DNA from: JAGNZR01 sp051652785
Lineage (GTDB): Bacteria > Fusobacteriota > Fusobacteriia > Fusobacteriales > Fusobacteriaceae
Direction of reading: 5' to 3'
DNA length: 64,000 nucleotides
Assembly: GCA_051652785.1 (NCBI GenBank)
Contig: JBOFUX010000061.1
Span: 1-64,000, forward strand
A program made the position numbers and the translations under genes. Below are positions 27,097-35,299 of the stretch, piece by piece. Numbering within the stretch: the first letter of the stretch is position 1; each line of letters starts with the position of its first letter. The notes below the pieces were generated by a model. It was given only the letters and a program-made list of their open reading frames with translations. It did not search any database and had not been told where the DNA came from.

Positions 27097-27408
27097 ATGT
27101 ACGCAGTTATTAAAACTGGTGGTAAACAGTACAAAGTTGCAGTAGGTGAAGTATTAAAAGTTGAAAAACTAAATGCTGAAGTTAACGAAACTATCGAATT
27201 AGTAGAGGTTCTATTAGTATCTAACGAAGGAGATATGAAAATTGGAACTCCTGTAGTAGAAGGTGCTAAAGTTATAGCTACTGTTCTTGCTCAGGTAAAA
27301 GGAGATAAAGTTGTTAACTTCAAATACAAGCCAAAAACTGGATACCATAGAAAAAAAGGTCATAGACAACTTTTAACTGAAATTAAAATTACAGCTATAA
27401 ACGCTTAA
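27097..27408 (+). CDS. rplU: 50S ribosomal protein L21
   Basis: The 103 residues match L21 throughout: MYAVIKTGGKQYKVAVGE, then VLLVSNEGDMKIGTP, and the C-terminal KYKPKTGYHRKKGHRQ. TGGAGGTG lies before the ATG. First gene of the rplU-prp-rpmA trio. Confidence 0.97.
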   Translation: MYAVIKTGGKQYKVAVGEVLKVEKLNAEVNETIELVEVLLVSNEGDMKIGTPVVEGAKVIATVLAQVKGDKVVNFKYKPKTGYHRKKGHRQLLTEIKITAINA

Positions 27409-27423
27409 TTAAGATTACTTAAT

Positions 27424-27756
27424 ATGACGACTATTCAAATTTATACAAAAAACGGTAGAATTGTGAAATATCAAGCTACTGGGCATGCTGAATATGCAAA
27501 TCATGGTGAGGACATTGTCTGTGCTGCTATATCTACTAATCTACAATTTCCTCTTGCAGGAATTACAGAAATTTTAGGAATAATTCCTAAATTTGAAGTT
27601 CAAGAAGGTAATTTACTAGTTGATCTTAGAAAGATGGATTTGCAAAATAGAGATAATGAGATTAATATCTTATTAGAAAGCATGAGACTTATGTTAAGAG
27701 AATTAACAAAGGAATATCCAAAATACTTAAAGCTTGTAGAGAAGGAGGAAAAATAA
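27424..27756 (+). CDS. prp: Ribosomal-processing cysteine protease Prp
   Basis: The 110-residue protein has the Prp (YsxB) catalytic pattern: GHAEYANHGEDIVCAAIS, in which His and Cys form the active pair. In Firmicutes and Fusobacteria this protease removes the N-terminal extension of ribosomal protein L27. It is encoded between L21 and L27, its usual place, and the following L27 has the extension. Its stop directly precedes the L27 start. Confidence 0.93.
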   Translation: MTTIQIYTKNGRIVKYQATGHAEYANHGEDIVCAAISTNLQFPLAGITEILGIIPKFEVQEGNLLVDLRKMDLQNRDNEINILLESMRLMLRELTKEYPKYLKLVEKEEK

Positions 27757-28047
27757 ATGTTATTTACTTTAAATATACAACTGTTCGCTAAGAAAAAAGG
27801 ACAGGGTTCTGTAAAAAACGGAAGAGATTCAAACCCTAAATATCTAGGTGTTAAAAAATATGATGGTGAGGTTGTAGTAGCTGGAAACATCATAATAAGA
27901 CAAAGAGGAACTCAATTCATGCCTGGAACTAATATGGGAATGGGTAAAGATCATACTCTTTTTGCCTTAATTGATGGTAAAGTTAAATTCGAAAGATTTG
28001 ATAAAACTAAAAAGAAAGTTTCTGTTTACGCTGCAGAAGAAAACTAA
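27757..28047 (+). CDS. rpmA: 50S ribosomal protein L27 (with Prp-cleavable N-terminus)
   Basis: The 96-residue L27 begins MLFTLNIQLFAKKKGQGS. The first eleven residues match the hydrophobic extension that Prp removes after the Phe-Ala pair, so the mature protein should begin KKKGQGS. Ribosomal L27 then shows SNPKYLGVKKYDGE, GNIIIRQRGTQF and NMGMGKDHTLFALIDG. Cleavage is needed because the L27 N-terminus reaches the peptidyl-transferase centre. GGAGG precedes the ATG. Confidence 0.96.
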   Translation: MLFTLNIQLFAKKKGQGSVKNGRDSNPKYLGVKKYDGEVVVAGNIIIRQRGTQFMPGTNMGMGKDHTLFALIDGKVKFERFDKTKKKVSVYAAEEN

Positions 28048-28060
28048 TCTTTTAAACATA

Positions 28061-28104
28061 AAAAAGATGAGTTCTATATTTATATAGAGCTTATCTTTTT
28101 TTTT
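28061..28104 (+). terminator. Terminator of the rplU-prp-rpmA operon
   Basis: A long stem of about 19 pairs with two G-U-type mismatches (28061-28079 with 28082-28100) followed by nine or more T. It lies 13 bp past the rpmA stop. Confidence 0.85.
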
Positions 28105-28166
28105 ATTGTTACAAAAATTATAGATATATTTATATTTTTTGGACACTCGCTCAAATTAATTTTTAT

Positions 28167-28211
28167 TTGATTATTTTCAATTTTATGTTAAAATCAAAAG
28201 ATATGTATTAT
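28167..28211 (+). promoter_or_regulatory. Promoter region of the nitrate-reductase-like operon with an FNR/CRP-like box
   Basis: TTGAT-TATT-TTCAA at 28167-28180 differs at one position from the FNR consensus TTGAT-N4-ATCAA. Possible -10 boxes are TAAAAT (28189-28194, with an upstream TG) and TATTAT (28206-28211). With the second, the box would be centred near -44, close to the usual activator position. Plausible for an anaerobic respiratory operon but a single weak site. Confidence 0.35.
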
Positions 28212-28246
28212 ATCTCTCAATATCATTTTAAAAGGAGTTAATAAAA

Positions 28247-30328
28247 ATGAAAAAGATTCAGTCTACGTGTAATTACTGTTCTTTAGCTTGTAATTTTGAT
28301 TTTCATGTTGAAAATAACAAAATAATTTCTGTACTTCCAACAAAAGAATACCCTGTTAATATTGGTTTTGGATGTATAAAAGGGCTTAATTTAGATAAGC
28401 AGTCCACTGTATATAAATCACAAATTAAACCTAGTATAAAACTAGAAAATGGAAAAAAACAAATTTTAGAGTGGGATGATGCTTTTAAACATTTTGCTTC
28501 TAAAATTAAAACAATACAAGATAAATATGGAAAAGAAAGTGTAGCTTGTATAAGTACAGGGCAATTAACTCTTGAGGAAATGTCTCTTGTAGGTCATGTT
28601 TTTAGAAATCATGTAGGTGGTAATTTAGATGGAAATACTCGGCTTTGTATGGCAACATCAGTTGTTGCTCATAAACAAAGTTTTGGTTTTGATGCTCCAC
28701 CATACACTTTAAAAGATTTTGAACTTTCTGATACTATAATATTGATTGGTTCTAACCCGATAGTAGCTCATCCTATTATTTGGAATCGTATTCTTGAAAA
28801 TAAAATAAAAAATAAAAAAATTATCACTATAGACCCTAGAAAATCAGAAACTGCAATTCATTCAGATTTTTGGTACGGAATAAAACCAAAAACAGATTTA
28901 ATCTTTTTTTATATTTTGGCTAATTTTTTAATTGAAAAAAATTGGATAAGCAATAATTATATAAATAATTATACTGAAAATTTTGAAGAGTTTAAAGCTC
29001 ATGTTAAAAATTTTTCTATAGATAACGTTGAAAGTTTAACAGGTATTTCAAAAGAAAAAACTATTGAACTTGCTGAAATGATTCACAATGGAAAAAATGT
29101 TTCTTTTTGGTGGACAATGGGGATAAATCAGGGATATCAAGCTGTTAGAACTGCCCAAGCTATAATAAATTTAGCTCTTATGACAGGAAATATTGGAAGA
29201 CCAGGAACTGGTGCTAATTCTATCACTGGTCAGTGTAACGCTATGGGATCTAGACTTTTTAGTAACAGTACAGGTCTATATGGCGGTGGAGAATATGATA
29301 ATCAAATTAGAAGAGAAAAAGTTGCTAAAATTTTAGGAGTAGATTCCTCTATTTTTCCAACAAAACCAACTTTGCCTTATAATGTCATCATAGAAAAAAT
29401 AGTTTCTGGTGAAATTAAAGCGCTTTGGATTCTTTGCACTAACCCAAGACATTCTTGGATTAATAATTCTCAATTTGCTGAAGCTATGAAAAAATTAGAA
29501 TTTTTTGTGGTTCAAGACTTATATGAAGATACCGACAGTTCTAAAGATTGTGATCTTTTTCTTCCTGTTGTATCTGGTATAAAAAAAGAGGGAACTATTA
29601 TTAACACAGAACGTAGAGTTTCTAAAATAAATCCTGTTTTAGTTAAAAATAAAGATTCTCTATCTGATTATGAAGTTATTTTAGGAATTGGAAAAGCCTT
29701 AGGAATGGGAGCACTTCTTAATGGATGGGAAACTCCTAAATCTGCTTTTAATCTCATGAAAAAAACAACTGAAGGTATGCCATGTGACATAACAGGAATT
29801 GATTATGATAAACTATCTGACTCTAAAGGTATTCAGTGGCCATTTAAATCTAGCGAAACTTTAACTAATGATGAAAGAAGACTTTTTGAAAACAATAAAT
29901 ATTATACACCTTCTGGAAAAGCAAAGTTTATATTTGAAAATATTCAGGAAAATCCACTTAATAATTCAGTTGAATTCCCTTATATTCTAAATACTGGAAG
30001 GGGAACTGTTGGACAATGGCATACACAAACTAGAACTAGAGAAATTCAATATGTTGAGGAATTAGTATCTACAAAAGCCTATATTTATATTAATACTAAC
30101 CTTGCAAAAGAATTAAATATTAAAGATCAAGAAAATATTTTAGTTTCTTCTATAAATGGAAATGAAGCTATTTTTATTGCTAATCTTACAACCAACGTTT
30201 CAAAAGAGCAACTATATGCCCCTATTCATTATATTGAAACAAATAAGTTAACACCATCAATATATGATACATATTCAAAAGAGCCATCTTATAAAACAAC
30301 CCCTATTAATATTTCAAAAATTATATAA
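28247..30328 (+). CDS. Molybdopterin oxidoreductase, nitrate-reductase-like (NarB/NapA type)
   Basis: A 693-residue bis-MGD enzyme without a Tat signal, so cytoplasmic. Four cysteines (C8, C11, C15, C43) bind the [4Fe-4S] cluster. GNTRLCMATSV gives the Mo-ligand Cys134, as in cytoplasmic assimilatory and periplasmic nitrate reductases. SFGFDAPPYTLKDFELSDTIILIGSNPIVAHPI also follows the nitrate reductase pattern, as does TGNIGRPGTGANSITGQCNAMGSR and the C-terminal GRGTVGQWHTQTRT. Formate dehydrogenase is the main alternative, but those usually have Sec/Cys followed by His, absent here. The following genes encode an iron-sulfur protein and a flavoprotein, so NADH is a likely donor. Good AAAAGGAG site. 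Confidence 0.82.
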   Translation: MKKIQSTCNYCSLACNFDFHVENNKIISVLPTKEYPVNIGFGCIKGLNLDKQSTVYKSQIKPSIKLENGKKQILEWDDAFKHFASKIKTIQDKYGKESVACISTGQLTLEEMSLVGHVFRNHVGGNLDGNTRLCMATSVVAHKQSFGFDAPPYTLKDFELSDTIILIGSNPIVAHPIIWNRILENKIKNKKIITIDPRKSETAIHSDFWYGIKPKTDLIFFYILANFLIEKNWISNNYINNYTENFEEFKAHVKNFSIDNVESLTGISKEKTIELAEMIHNGKNVSFWWTMGINQGYQAVRTAQAIINLALMTGNIGRPGTGANSITGQCNAMGSRLFSNSTGLYGGGEYDNQIRREKVAKILGVDSSIFPTKPTLPYNVIIEKIVSGEIKALWILCTNPRHSWINNSQFAEAMKKLEFFVVQDLYEDTDSSKDCDLFLPVVSGIKKEGTIINTERRVSKINPVLVKNKDSLSDYEVILGIGKALGMGALLNGWETPKSAFNLMKKTTEGMPCDITGIDYDKLSDSKGIQWPFKSSETLTNDERRLFENNKYYTPSGKAKFIFENIQENPLNNSVEFPYILNTGRGTVGQWHTQTRTREIQYVEELVSTKAYIYINTNLAKELNIKDQENILVSSINGNEAIFIANLTTNVSKEQLYAPIHYIETNKLTPSIYDTYSKEPSYKTTPINISKII

Positions 30329-30340
30329 AGAGGTGATACA

Positions 30341-30745
30341 GTGAAAAGGATAAAAATTGTACGAGAAAAATGTATTGGTTGTTTAACTTGCGTTTCAGCA
30401 TGTATTGTTTCTCATGAAGATGAACCAAGAAATAGAGTTGTTACTGATAGTTCTATGAAATTTTCTCCTATCTTTTGTAGAAATTGTGATCTCCCTGAAT
30501 GTGTTTATACTTGCATGAGTGGAGCTATGACAAAAAATATAGCTACTGGAACAGTGGATTATGACGAGAAAAAATGTGCAAGTTGCTATATGTGTATTAT
30601 GTCATGCCCTTATGGAGTATTAAAAATTGATAGTAGGACAAAAAAAAGAATTTTAAAGTGTGATTCCTGTGAACATATAAAAAATGGACCACAATGTGTC
30701 GCTAAATGCCCTATGTCTGCTATTACATTTGAGGAGGTTAACTGA
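30341..30745 (+). CDS. Four-cluster ferredoxin-type electron transfer subunit
   Basis: This 134-residue protein has 16 cysteines in four sets: CIGCLTCVSAC (11-21), CRNCDLPECVYTC (46-58), CASCYMCIMSC, and CDSCEHIKNGPQCVAKC. This is the pattern of HycB/CooF/DmsB-like subunits with four [4Fe-4S] clusters. It should carry electrons between the flavoprotein encoded next and the molybdenum enzyme. The start is GTG after GAGGTG. Its TGA overlaps the next ATG. Confidence 0.88.
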   Translation: MKRIKIVREKCIGCLTCVSACIVSHEDEPRNRVVTDSSMKFSPIFCRNCDLPECVYTCMSGAMTKNIATGTVDYDEKKCASCYMCIMSCPYGVLKIDSRTKKRILKCDSCEHIKNGPQCVAKCPMSAITFEEVN

Positions 30746-31968
30746 TGAAATATGTTATTTTAGGAGCTTCTGCTGCTGGTATTAATGGAGCAGCTACTCT
30801 CCGAGAGCTTGATCAAAAATCTGAAATAGTTCTTATTTCCACAGATGATAAAATTTATTCCCGTTGTATGTTACATCTTTATATAAAGGGTGAGAGGGAT
30901 ATTAATCGTTTAAATTTTATCTCAGAGGATTTTTTTGAAAAAAATTCAATTACATGGTTAAAAAATAAAACTGTTGTTTCTCTAAATTCTAAAGAAAATT
31001 TTATTATTTTAAATAATAATGAAAAAATATATTATGATAAAATTCTTTTAGCTACAGGTTCTCATTCTTTTATTCCTAAAATTGAAAATTTTAAAGAAGC
31101 ACCTAATCTTATTGGACTAAGAACATTAAATGATTGTACTAAAATAAAATTAATGAGCCAAAACACTAAAAATATAGTAATTTTAGGTGGAGGATTAATA
31201 GGTATTGATGCTTTAAGTGGTCTCTTAGATTCACGAGCTAATCTAACCTTAATAGAAAGTGGAAAAAATATTCTTCCTCTTCAATTAGACTCAATTTCTG
31301 CTGAAACATATAGCAATGAATTTAAAAATAAAGGTGTAAAGCAGTATTTTAATTCTTTAATAGTTGGCTCTGAAATAGATTCTTCTGGTAACATAACATC
31401 TTTGGAACTTAAAACTGGAGAAAAAATTTCCACTGATATGATTATTGTTGCTACTGGGGTTCGAGCTAATATTGATTTTTTAAAAGATAGCGACGTTGTT
31501 ACTAATAAATTTGGTTTAGAAATAGATTCTTTTGGTAGAACGAATATTCCAAATATATACGGCGCTGGAGATATAACAGGTACTTCACCAGTTTGGCCTG
31601 CTGCTGTTAAAGAAGGTATTATTGCTGCTTCAAATATGGCAAATATTGAAATTGAGTTAAAAGATTTCTTTTGCAACAAATCCTCTATGAATTTTTTCGG
31701 TATTCCTACTGTTTCCATAGGGAATCCTAATCTTTCAGGTTCTGAATACACTATTGATATTTTACATACTGAAACTACGTATAAAAAAATTATACATAAA
31801 GACGGTAAAATCTACGGTGCTTTAGTTCAAGGGGATATTTCTTATAGTGGTATTCTTACACAAATTATAAAAGATAAAATAGATATTTCAAAAATTAAAA
31901 AATCAGTTTTTAATATAGATTACTCTGATTTTTTCAATATTAAAAATAATTTAGAATTTACTTATTAA
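30745..31968 (+). CDS. NAD(P)/FAD-dependent oxidoreductase (NirB N-terminal/rubredoxin reductase-like)
   Basis: The 407 residues contain an N-terminal FAD-binding GASAAGINGAATLRE (7-21), LATGSHSF, a central NAD-binding VILGGGLIGIDALSG (about 145-160), and ATGVRANIDFL with IYGAGDIT as the FAD-closing motif. A C-terminal extension of about 90 residues follows. The likely job is to pass NADH electrons through the ferredoxin-like subunit to the nitrate-reductase-like enzyme. The start overlaps the stop of the previous gene by one base. Confidence 0.85.
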   Translation: MKYVILGASAAGINGAATLRELDQKSEIVLISTDDKIYSRCMLHLYIKGERDINRLNFISEDFFEKNSITWLKNKTVVSLNSKENFIILNNNEKIYYDKILLATGSHSFIPKIENFKEAPNLIGLRTLNDCTKIKLMSQNTKNIVILGGGLIGIDALSGLLDSRANLTLIESGKNILPLQLDSISAETYSNEFKNKGVKQYFNSLIVGSEIDSSGNITSLELKTGEKISTDMIIVATGVRANIDFLKDSDVVTNKFGLEIDSFGRTNIPNIYGAGDITGTSPVWPAAVKEGIIAASNMANIEIELKDFFCNKSSMNFFGIPTVSIGNPNLSGSEYTIDILHTETTYKKIIHKDGKIYGALVQGDISYSGILTQIIKDKIDISKIKKSVFNIDYSDFFNIKNNLEFTY

Positions 31969-31983
31969 AAAAGGGGATATATT

Positions 31984-33189
31984 TTGGAACTATTAACATT
32001 AGATGCGGCTTTAGAAATTCTTTTAAAACATACTAAGAAAAAAATTGAAATCATAAACTGTAATTTATCTTTAGCTACAGGCAAAATTTTAGCTGAAAAT
32101 ATTTATGCTCCAATAGACAATCCACCATTTAACCGTTCTCCCTTAGATGGATTTTGTTTTCACCATTCTTCTTCTAAAGGAGCTAGTTTTAACGCTCCAA
32201 AATCTTTAAAAATAGTTGGTGAAATTGATGCTGGAACAGATTATTTGAAATCTATTGAATTCAATCATTGCATTAGAGTTATGACTGGAGGTATGTTACC
32301 TAAAGGTTCTACCTGTGTTATAAGACAAGAAGATACTGTGGAAAAAAATGGTTGTATTTTTATTAAAGAAGAACTTAAAGAATTTGAAAATTTTTGTTTT
32401 CAAGGTGAAGATATAAAAAAAGGTACTCTTCTTATGAATAAAGGTTCTAAACTTACTCATCACCACATAGGTGTTTTGGCAACTATGGGAATAGAACAAA
32501 TTAAAATAATTAAACCTATTCAAGTTGGTATTTTAAATACTGGTGATGAACTTTCAGAGCTAGGATTACCTTTAACACCTGGAAAAATCTATAATAGTAA
32601 TCTTTATTTTTTAACATCTCGTTTAAATGAATTAGGAATTAGTTTTAAAATTTTAAAGAAATCTCCTGATATCGCACAAAAAGTTATTAGTAATATTTTA
32701 GATAACATTGATTTTTTAGATATTTTAATTACCACTGGTGGTGTTTCCGTTGGCAGAAAAGATATTATGCACGAAGTTATTAATCTTTTAAAATGTGATA
32801 AACTTTTTTGGAAAGTTAAAATACAGCCTGGAACACCAATCTTATGTTCCAAACTAAATAATAAGATTATTATGTCTTTATCTGGAAATCCTTTTGCTTG
32901 TCTTGCAAATTTAGAGCTTTTTGTAAGACCAGTCCTTGCTAAGCTTTCTGGAGATAATACTCTTAATTCCACCAAAAAAAATGTAGTTCTTCAAGGGGAT
33001 TTTAATAAAAATAGTAAAAATAGAAGATTTTTAAGAGCGTATTATGAAAATGATATTGTTTCCTTAAATCCTGATGGTCATTCATCTGGAGAAGTTTTCT
33101 CATCTCTTAATACAAACTGTTTTATTGATATTCCACAAGGAACAAAAAAATTATCTTCTGGAGAGTTTGTAGATATAATCATTCTTTAA
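31984..33189 (+). CDS. moeA: Molybdopterin molybdenumtransferase MoeA
   Basis: Inserts molybdate into adenylated molybdopterin. The 401-residue length and domains fit: DNPPFNRSPLDGFCFH (conserved loop near 45), GEIDAGTD, IRVMTGGMLPKG, VIRQEDT, then the MPT-binding domain with GILNTGDEL, ITTGGVSVGRKD and LSGNPFACL. The start is TTG, eight bases or so after AAGGGG. Its place right behind the molybdoenzyme genes suggests dedicated cofactor supply. MoaA-E and MogA are not in the window. Confidence 0.92.
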   Translation: MELLTLDAALEILLKHTKKKIEIINCNLSLATGKILAENIYAPIDNPPFNRSPLDGFCFHHSSSKGASFNAPKSLKIVGEIDAGTDYLKSIEFNHCIRVMTGGMLPKGSTCVIRQEDTVEKNGCIFIKEELKEFENFCFQGEDIKKGTLLMNKGSKLTHHHIGVLATMGIEQIKIIKPIQVGILNTGDELSELGLPLTPGKIYNSNLYFLTSRLNELGISFKILKKSPDIAQKVISNILDNIDFLDILITTGGVSVGRKDIMHEVINLLKCDKLFWKVKIQPGTPILCSKLNNKIIMSLSGNPFACLANLELFVRPVLAKLSGDNTLNSTKKNVVLQGDFNKNSKNRRFLRAYYENDIVSLNPDGHSSGEVFSSLNTNCFIDIPQGTKKLSSGEFVDIIIL

Positions 33190-33212
33190 TTTAACTATAT
33201 TGAGGTGTATTT

Positions 33213-34295
33213 ATGATAAAAAATTGTTCCCTTATTATTCTAGCAGGTGGACAGAGCAAGAGAATGAACTATAGCGATAAATTTCTTCTTCCCTATGGTA
33301 AAAAAACTTTTATTACTAAAATTTTAGAAGAGGCTAAAGATTTTGAGAATATTATTTTAAGTTTAAATTCTAATCAAAAATTTTCTTCTTCTAATATTAA
33401 AGTTGTTTATGATTCTTTTAAAGAAATAGGACCTTTAGGAGGACTATATTCTTCTCTTAAAGCCTTAGATACTGATTTTTCAATTGTTATACCCTGTGAT
33501 ATGCCTTATATTTACACTGATATTTTTAACTATCTATTACAATTTATTTCTTCATCATTTGAAGCTATCATTATAAAAGATAATACTAATAAAATAAATC
33601 CACTTTTTGGTATCTACCATAAGAGTATTCTTCCTAAACTTGAAAAATTTATTCTTAATGGAAATTATAAAGCTTTAACTTTTTTAAATTCTCTAAAAAC
33701 AAAAGAAATATCTCTTAAATATACTGTATTCAACAATAAAAAAACTTTTTTAAATATTAATACTTGTGAAGAATATAAAAAATTCAGTTCAGAATTAAAA
33801 AAACCTATATTTTTTGCAGTTTCAGGAAGTAAAAACTCTGGAAAAACAACATTTATTCAAAGGCTCATAAAAGCTTTTGTTTTAGAAGGAAAAAAAGTTG
33901 GAACTATTAAACATGATGGTCATGACCTTATATCTGATGTTATTGGAACAGATAGTTTTAAACACAGAGAAGCTGGAGCTACTAAAACTCTTGTTTTCTC
34001 TAATAACAAGTTTATACTTATAGATTATGAAAATGAATTTTTAACAGAAAATTTTATAAATTTTTTTCTAGGTTACGATTTAGTTATTCTTGAAGGATTT
34101 AAATATTCTGATTTTTTAAAAATAGAAATTATACGTGAATTCAATTCTCAAGAATCTATTTGCAACGAAAAAAATTTAATGTGTATTGTAAGTGATTTTA
34201 ATCTTCAGGCAAATGTACCTATTTTTAATTTTAATAATTTAGATGAAATTATTACAGAAATAAAAAAATATATATTTAAAGGAGAGCAACAATGA
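33213..34295 (+). CDS. Fused molybdenum cofactor guanylyltransferase MobA and MobB
   Basis: One 360-residue chain with two domains. Residues 1 to about 190 are MobA: LILAGGQSKRMNYSDKFLLP (GTP-binding), GPLGGLYSSL and IPCDMPY. Residues about 195-360 are MobB: FFAVSGSKNSGKTTFIQRL (P-loop), GTIKHDGHD, GTDSFKHREAGA and VILEGFKYSD. MobA attaches GMP to molybdopterin; MobB is an accessory GTPase. The bis-MGD product is what the upstream oxidoreductase needs. The 3' end overlaps the next gene by 4 bp. Confidence 0.9.
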   Translation: MIKNCSLIILAGGQSKRMNYSDKFLLPYGKKTFITKILEEAKDFENIILSLNSNQKFSSSNIKVVYDSFKEIGPLGGLYSSLKALDTDFSIVIPCDMPYIYTDIFNYLLQFISSSFEAIIIKDNTNKINPLFGIYHKSILPKLEKFILNGNYKALTFLNSLKTKEISLKYTVFNNKKTFLNINTCEEYKKFSSELKKPIFFAVSGSKNSGKTTFIQRLIKAFVLEGKKVGTIKHDGHDLISDVIGTDSFKHREAGATKTLVFSNNKFILIDYENEFLTENFINFFLGYDLVILEGFKYSDFLKIEIIREFNSQESICNEKNLMCIVSDFNLQANVPIFNFNNLDEIITEIKKYIFKGEQQ

Positions 34296-35236
34296 GATTT
34301 GGAAACATTATAGAAAGAATTGAAAGGCTACCAGTAGGAATTATAGGTACTTCTGTAGCTGCAATAACAATATCTAACGTCTATTCTACTTTTAATTTTA
34401 GATTTTTAAGAGATATTTTTATGATCCTTGGAACTATTATTCTTATTCTAGCTACAATTAAAATTATAGTTCACAAAAAGGTTTTTATCGAGGAATACAA
34501 AATTACTGTTCCAGGAAGTTTATACGGCACATATTCAATGCTTCTAATGCTTATTGGAAGTTATTTCTTTGCTTATTCTCCATTTTGGGGAAAGGTACTT
34601 TTATTAATTGGAATTATTATTCACGTATTTTTTATTCTTATATTTTCATATTTAAATGTAAAAAAACAATTTAAAATAGAAACATTTTTACCTTGTTGGT
34701 TTGCTACATATAATGGAATAATGGTTTCTACAGTTGTTGGTGTGCCTATGAATTTAGGAATTATTGGTAAGATAATAGTTTTTTATGGAATTCTAATTTA
34801 TTTCTTAATAATACCTTTTATGATAAGAAGACTACTTAAATTTCCTGTTGCTGAGCATTTAATTCAGACTAAGGCTGTAATTTTAGCCCCTTGCAGTCTT
34901 TGTCTTATTGGGTACTTAAATTTTTTTTCAACACCTAATATTTTTTTAGTGTTCTTTCTTTATTCTCTTGTTTTTATATCTCTTATTTATGTAGTTAAAA
35001 ATATTCCTGCATTTTTTAAAGGTAGTTTTACACCTGTTTTTGCAGCTATAACCTTCCCTATGGCAATAGGAACAGTTGCAACTTTGCGTATGTCTGGATA
35101 TTTAACTTCTCTTGGATTTTTAAATCTTAGCCTAGTTCTAAGAAATATCATGGGTGTTCAAATATTTATATCCACAGTTATTATAGGCTTTATTTATTAT
35201 AATTTTTTGAAAAAAATACATATAGAAATAAAATAA
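34292..35236 (+). CDS. TDT-family (TehA/SLAC1-like) membrane channel or transporter
   Basis: The 314 residues form about ten hydrophobic segments in the TDT pattern: RIERLPVGIIGTSVAAITISNVY at the start is a family hallmark (Pro-x-G-x-x-G), FLPCWFATYNGIMVST lies mid-protein, and FTPVFAAITFPMAIGTVATL near 245-265. The family includes TehA, SLAC1 anion channels that pass nitrate and chloride, and dicarboxylate carriers. Its overlap with mobA-mobB places it in the molybdoenzyme operon, so moving nitrate, nitrite or another anion is a reasonable guess, not shown. Confidence 0.8.
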   Translation: MRFGNIIERIERLPVGIIGTSVAAITISNVYSTFNFRFLRDIFMILGTIILILATIKIIVHKKVFIEEYKITVPGSLYGTYSMLLMLIGSYFFAYSPFWGKVLLLIGIIIHVFFILIFSYLNVKKQFKIETFLPCWFATYNGIMVSTVVGVPMNLGIIGKIIVFYGILIYFLIIPFMIRRLLKFPVAEHLIQTKAVILAPCSLCLIGYLNFFSTPNIFLVFFLYSLVFISLIYVVKNIPAFFKGSFTPVFAAITFPMAIGTVATLRMSGYLTSLGFLNLSLVLRNIMGVQIFISTVIIGFIYYNFLKKIHIEIK

Positions 35237-35253
35237 AATTAATATTTTATAAT

Positions 35254-35287
35254 AAAAAAAGGAAGAAAATTTTTTCTTCCTTTTTTT
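35254..35287. terminator. Bidirectional terminator between convergent genes
   Basis: GGAAGAAAA (35261-35269) pairs with TTTTCTTCC (35272-35280); seven A on the left and seven T on the right make it work on both strands. It separates the TDT-family gene from the autotransporter gene. Confidence 0.85.
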
Positions 35288-35299
35288 ATATTTTATTTA

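Noticed and set aside
28105..28246. A molybdenum-cofactor riboswitch before the molybdoenzyme operon.
   Set aside because: The leader after any plausible start is only about 30-50 bases, too short for that aptamer.
28247..30328. Formate dehydrogenase for the molybdoenzyme.
   Set aside because: The Mo-ligand context RLCMATS and the following APP/GSN motifs follow nitrate reductases; formate dehydrogenases usually have Sec/Cys followed by His at the active site.
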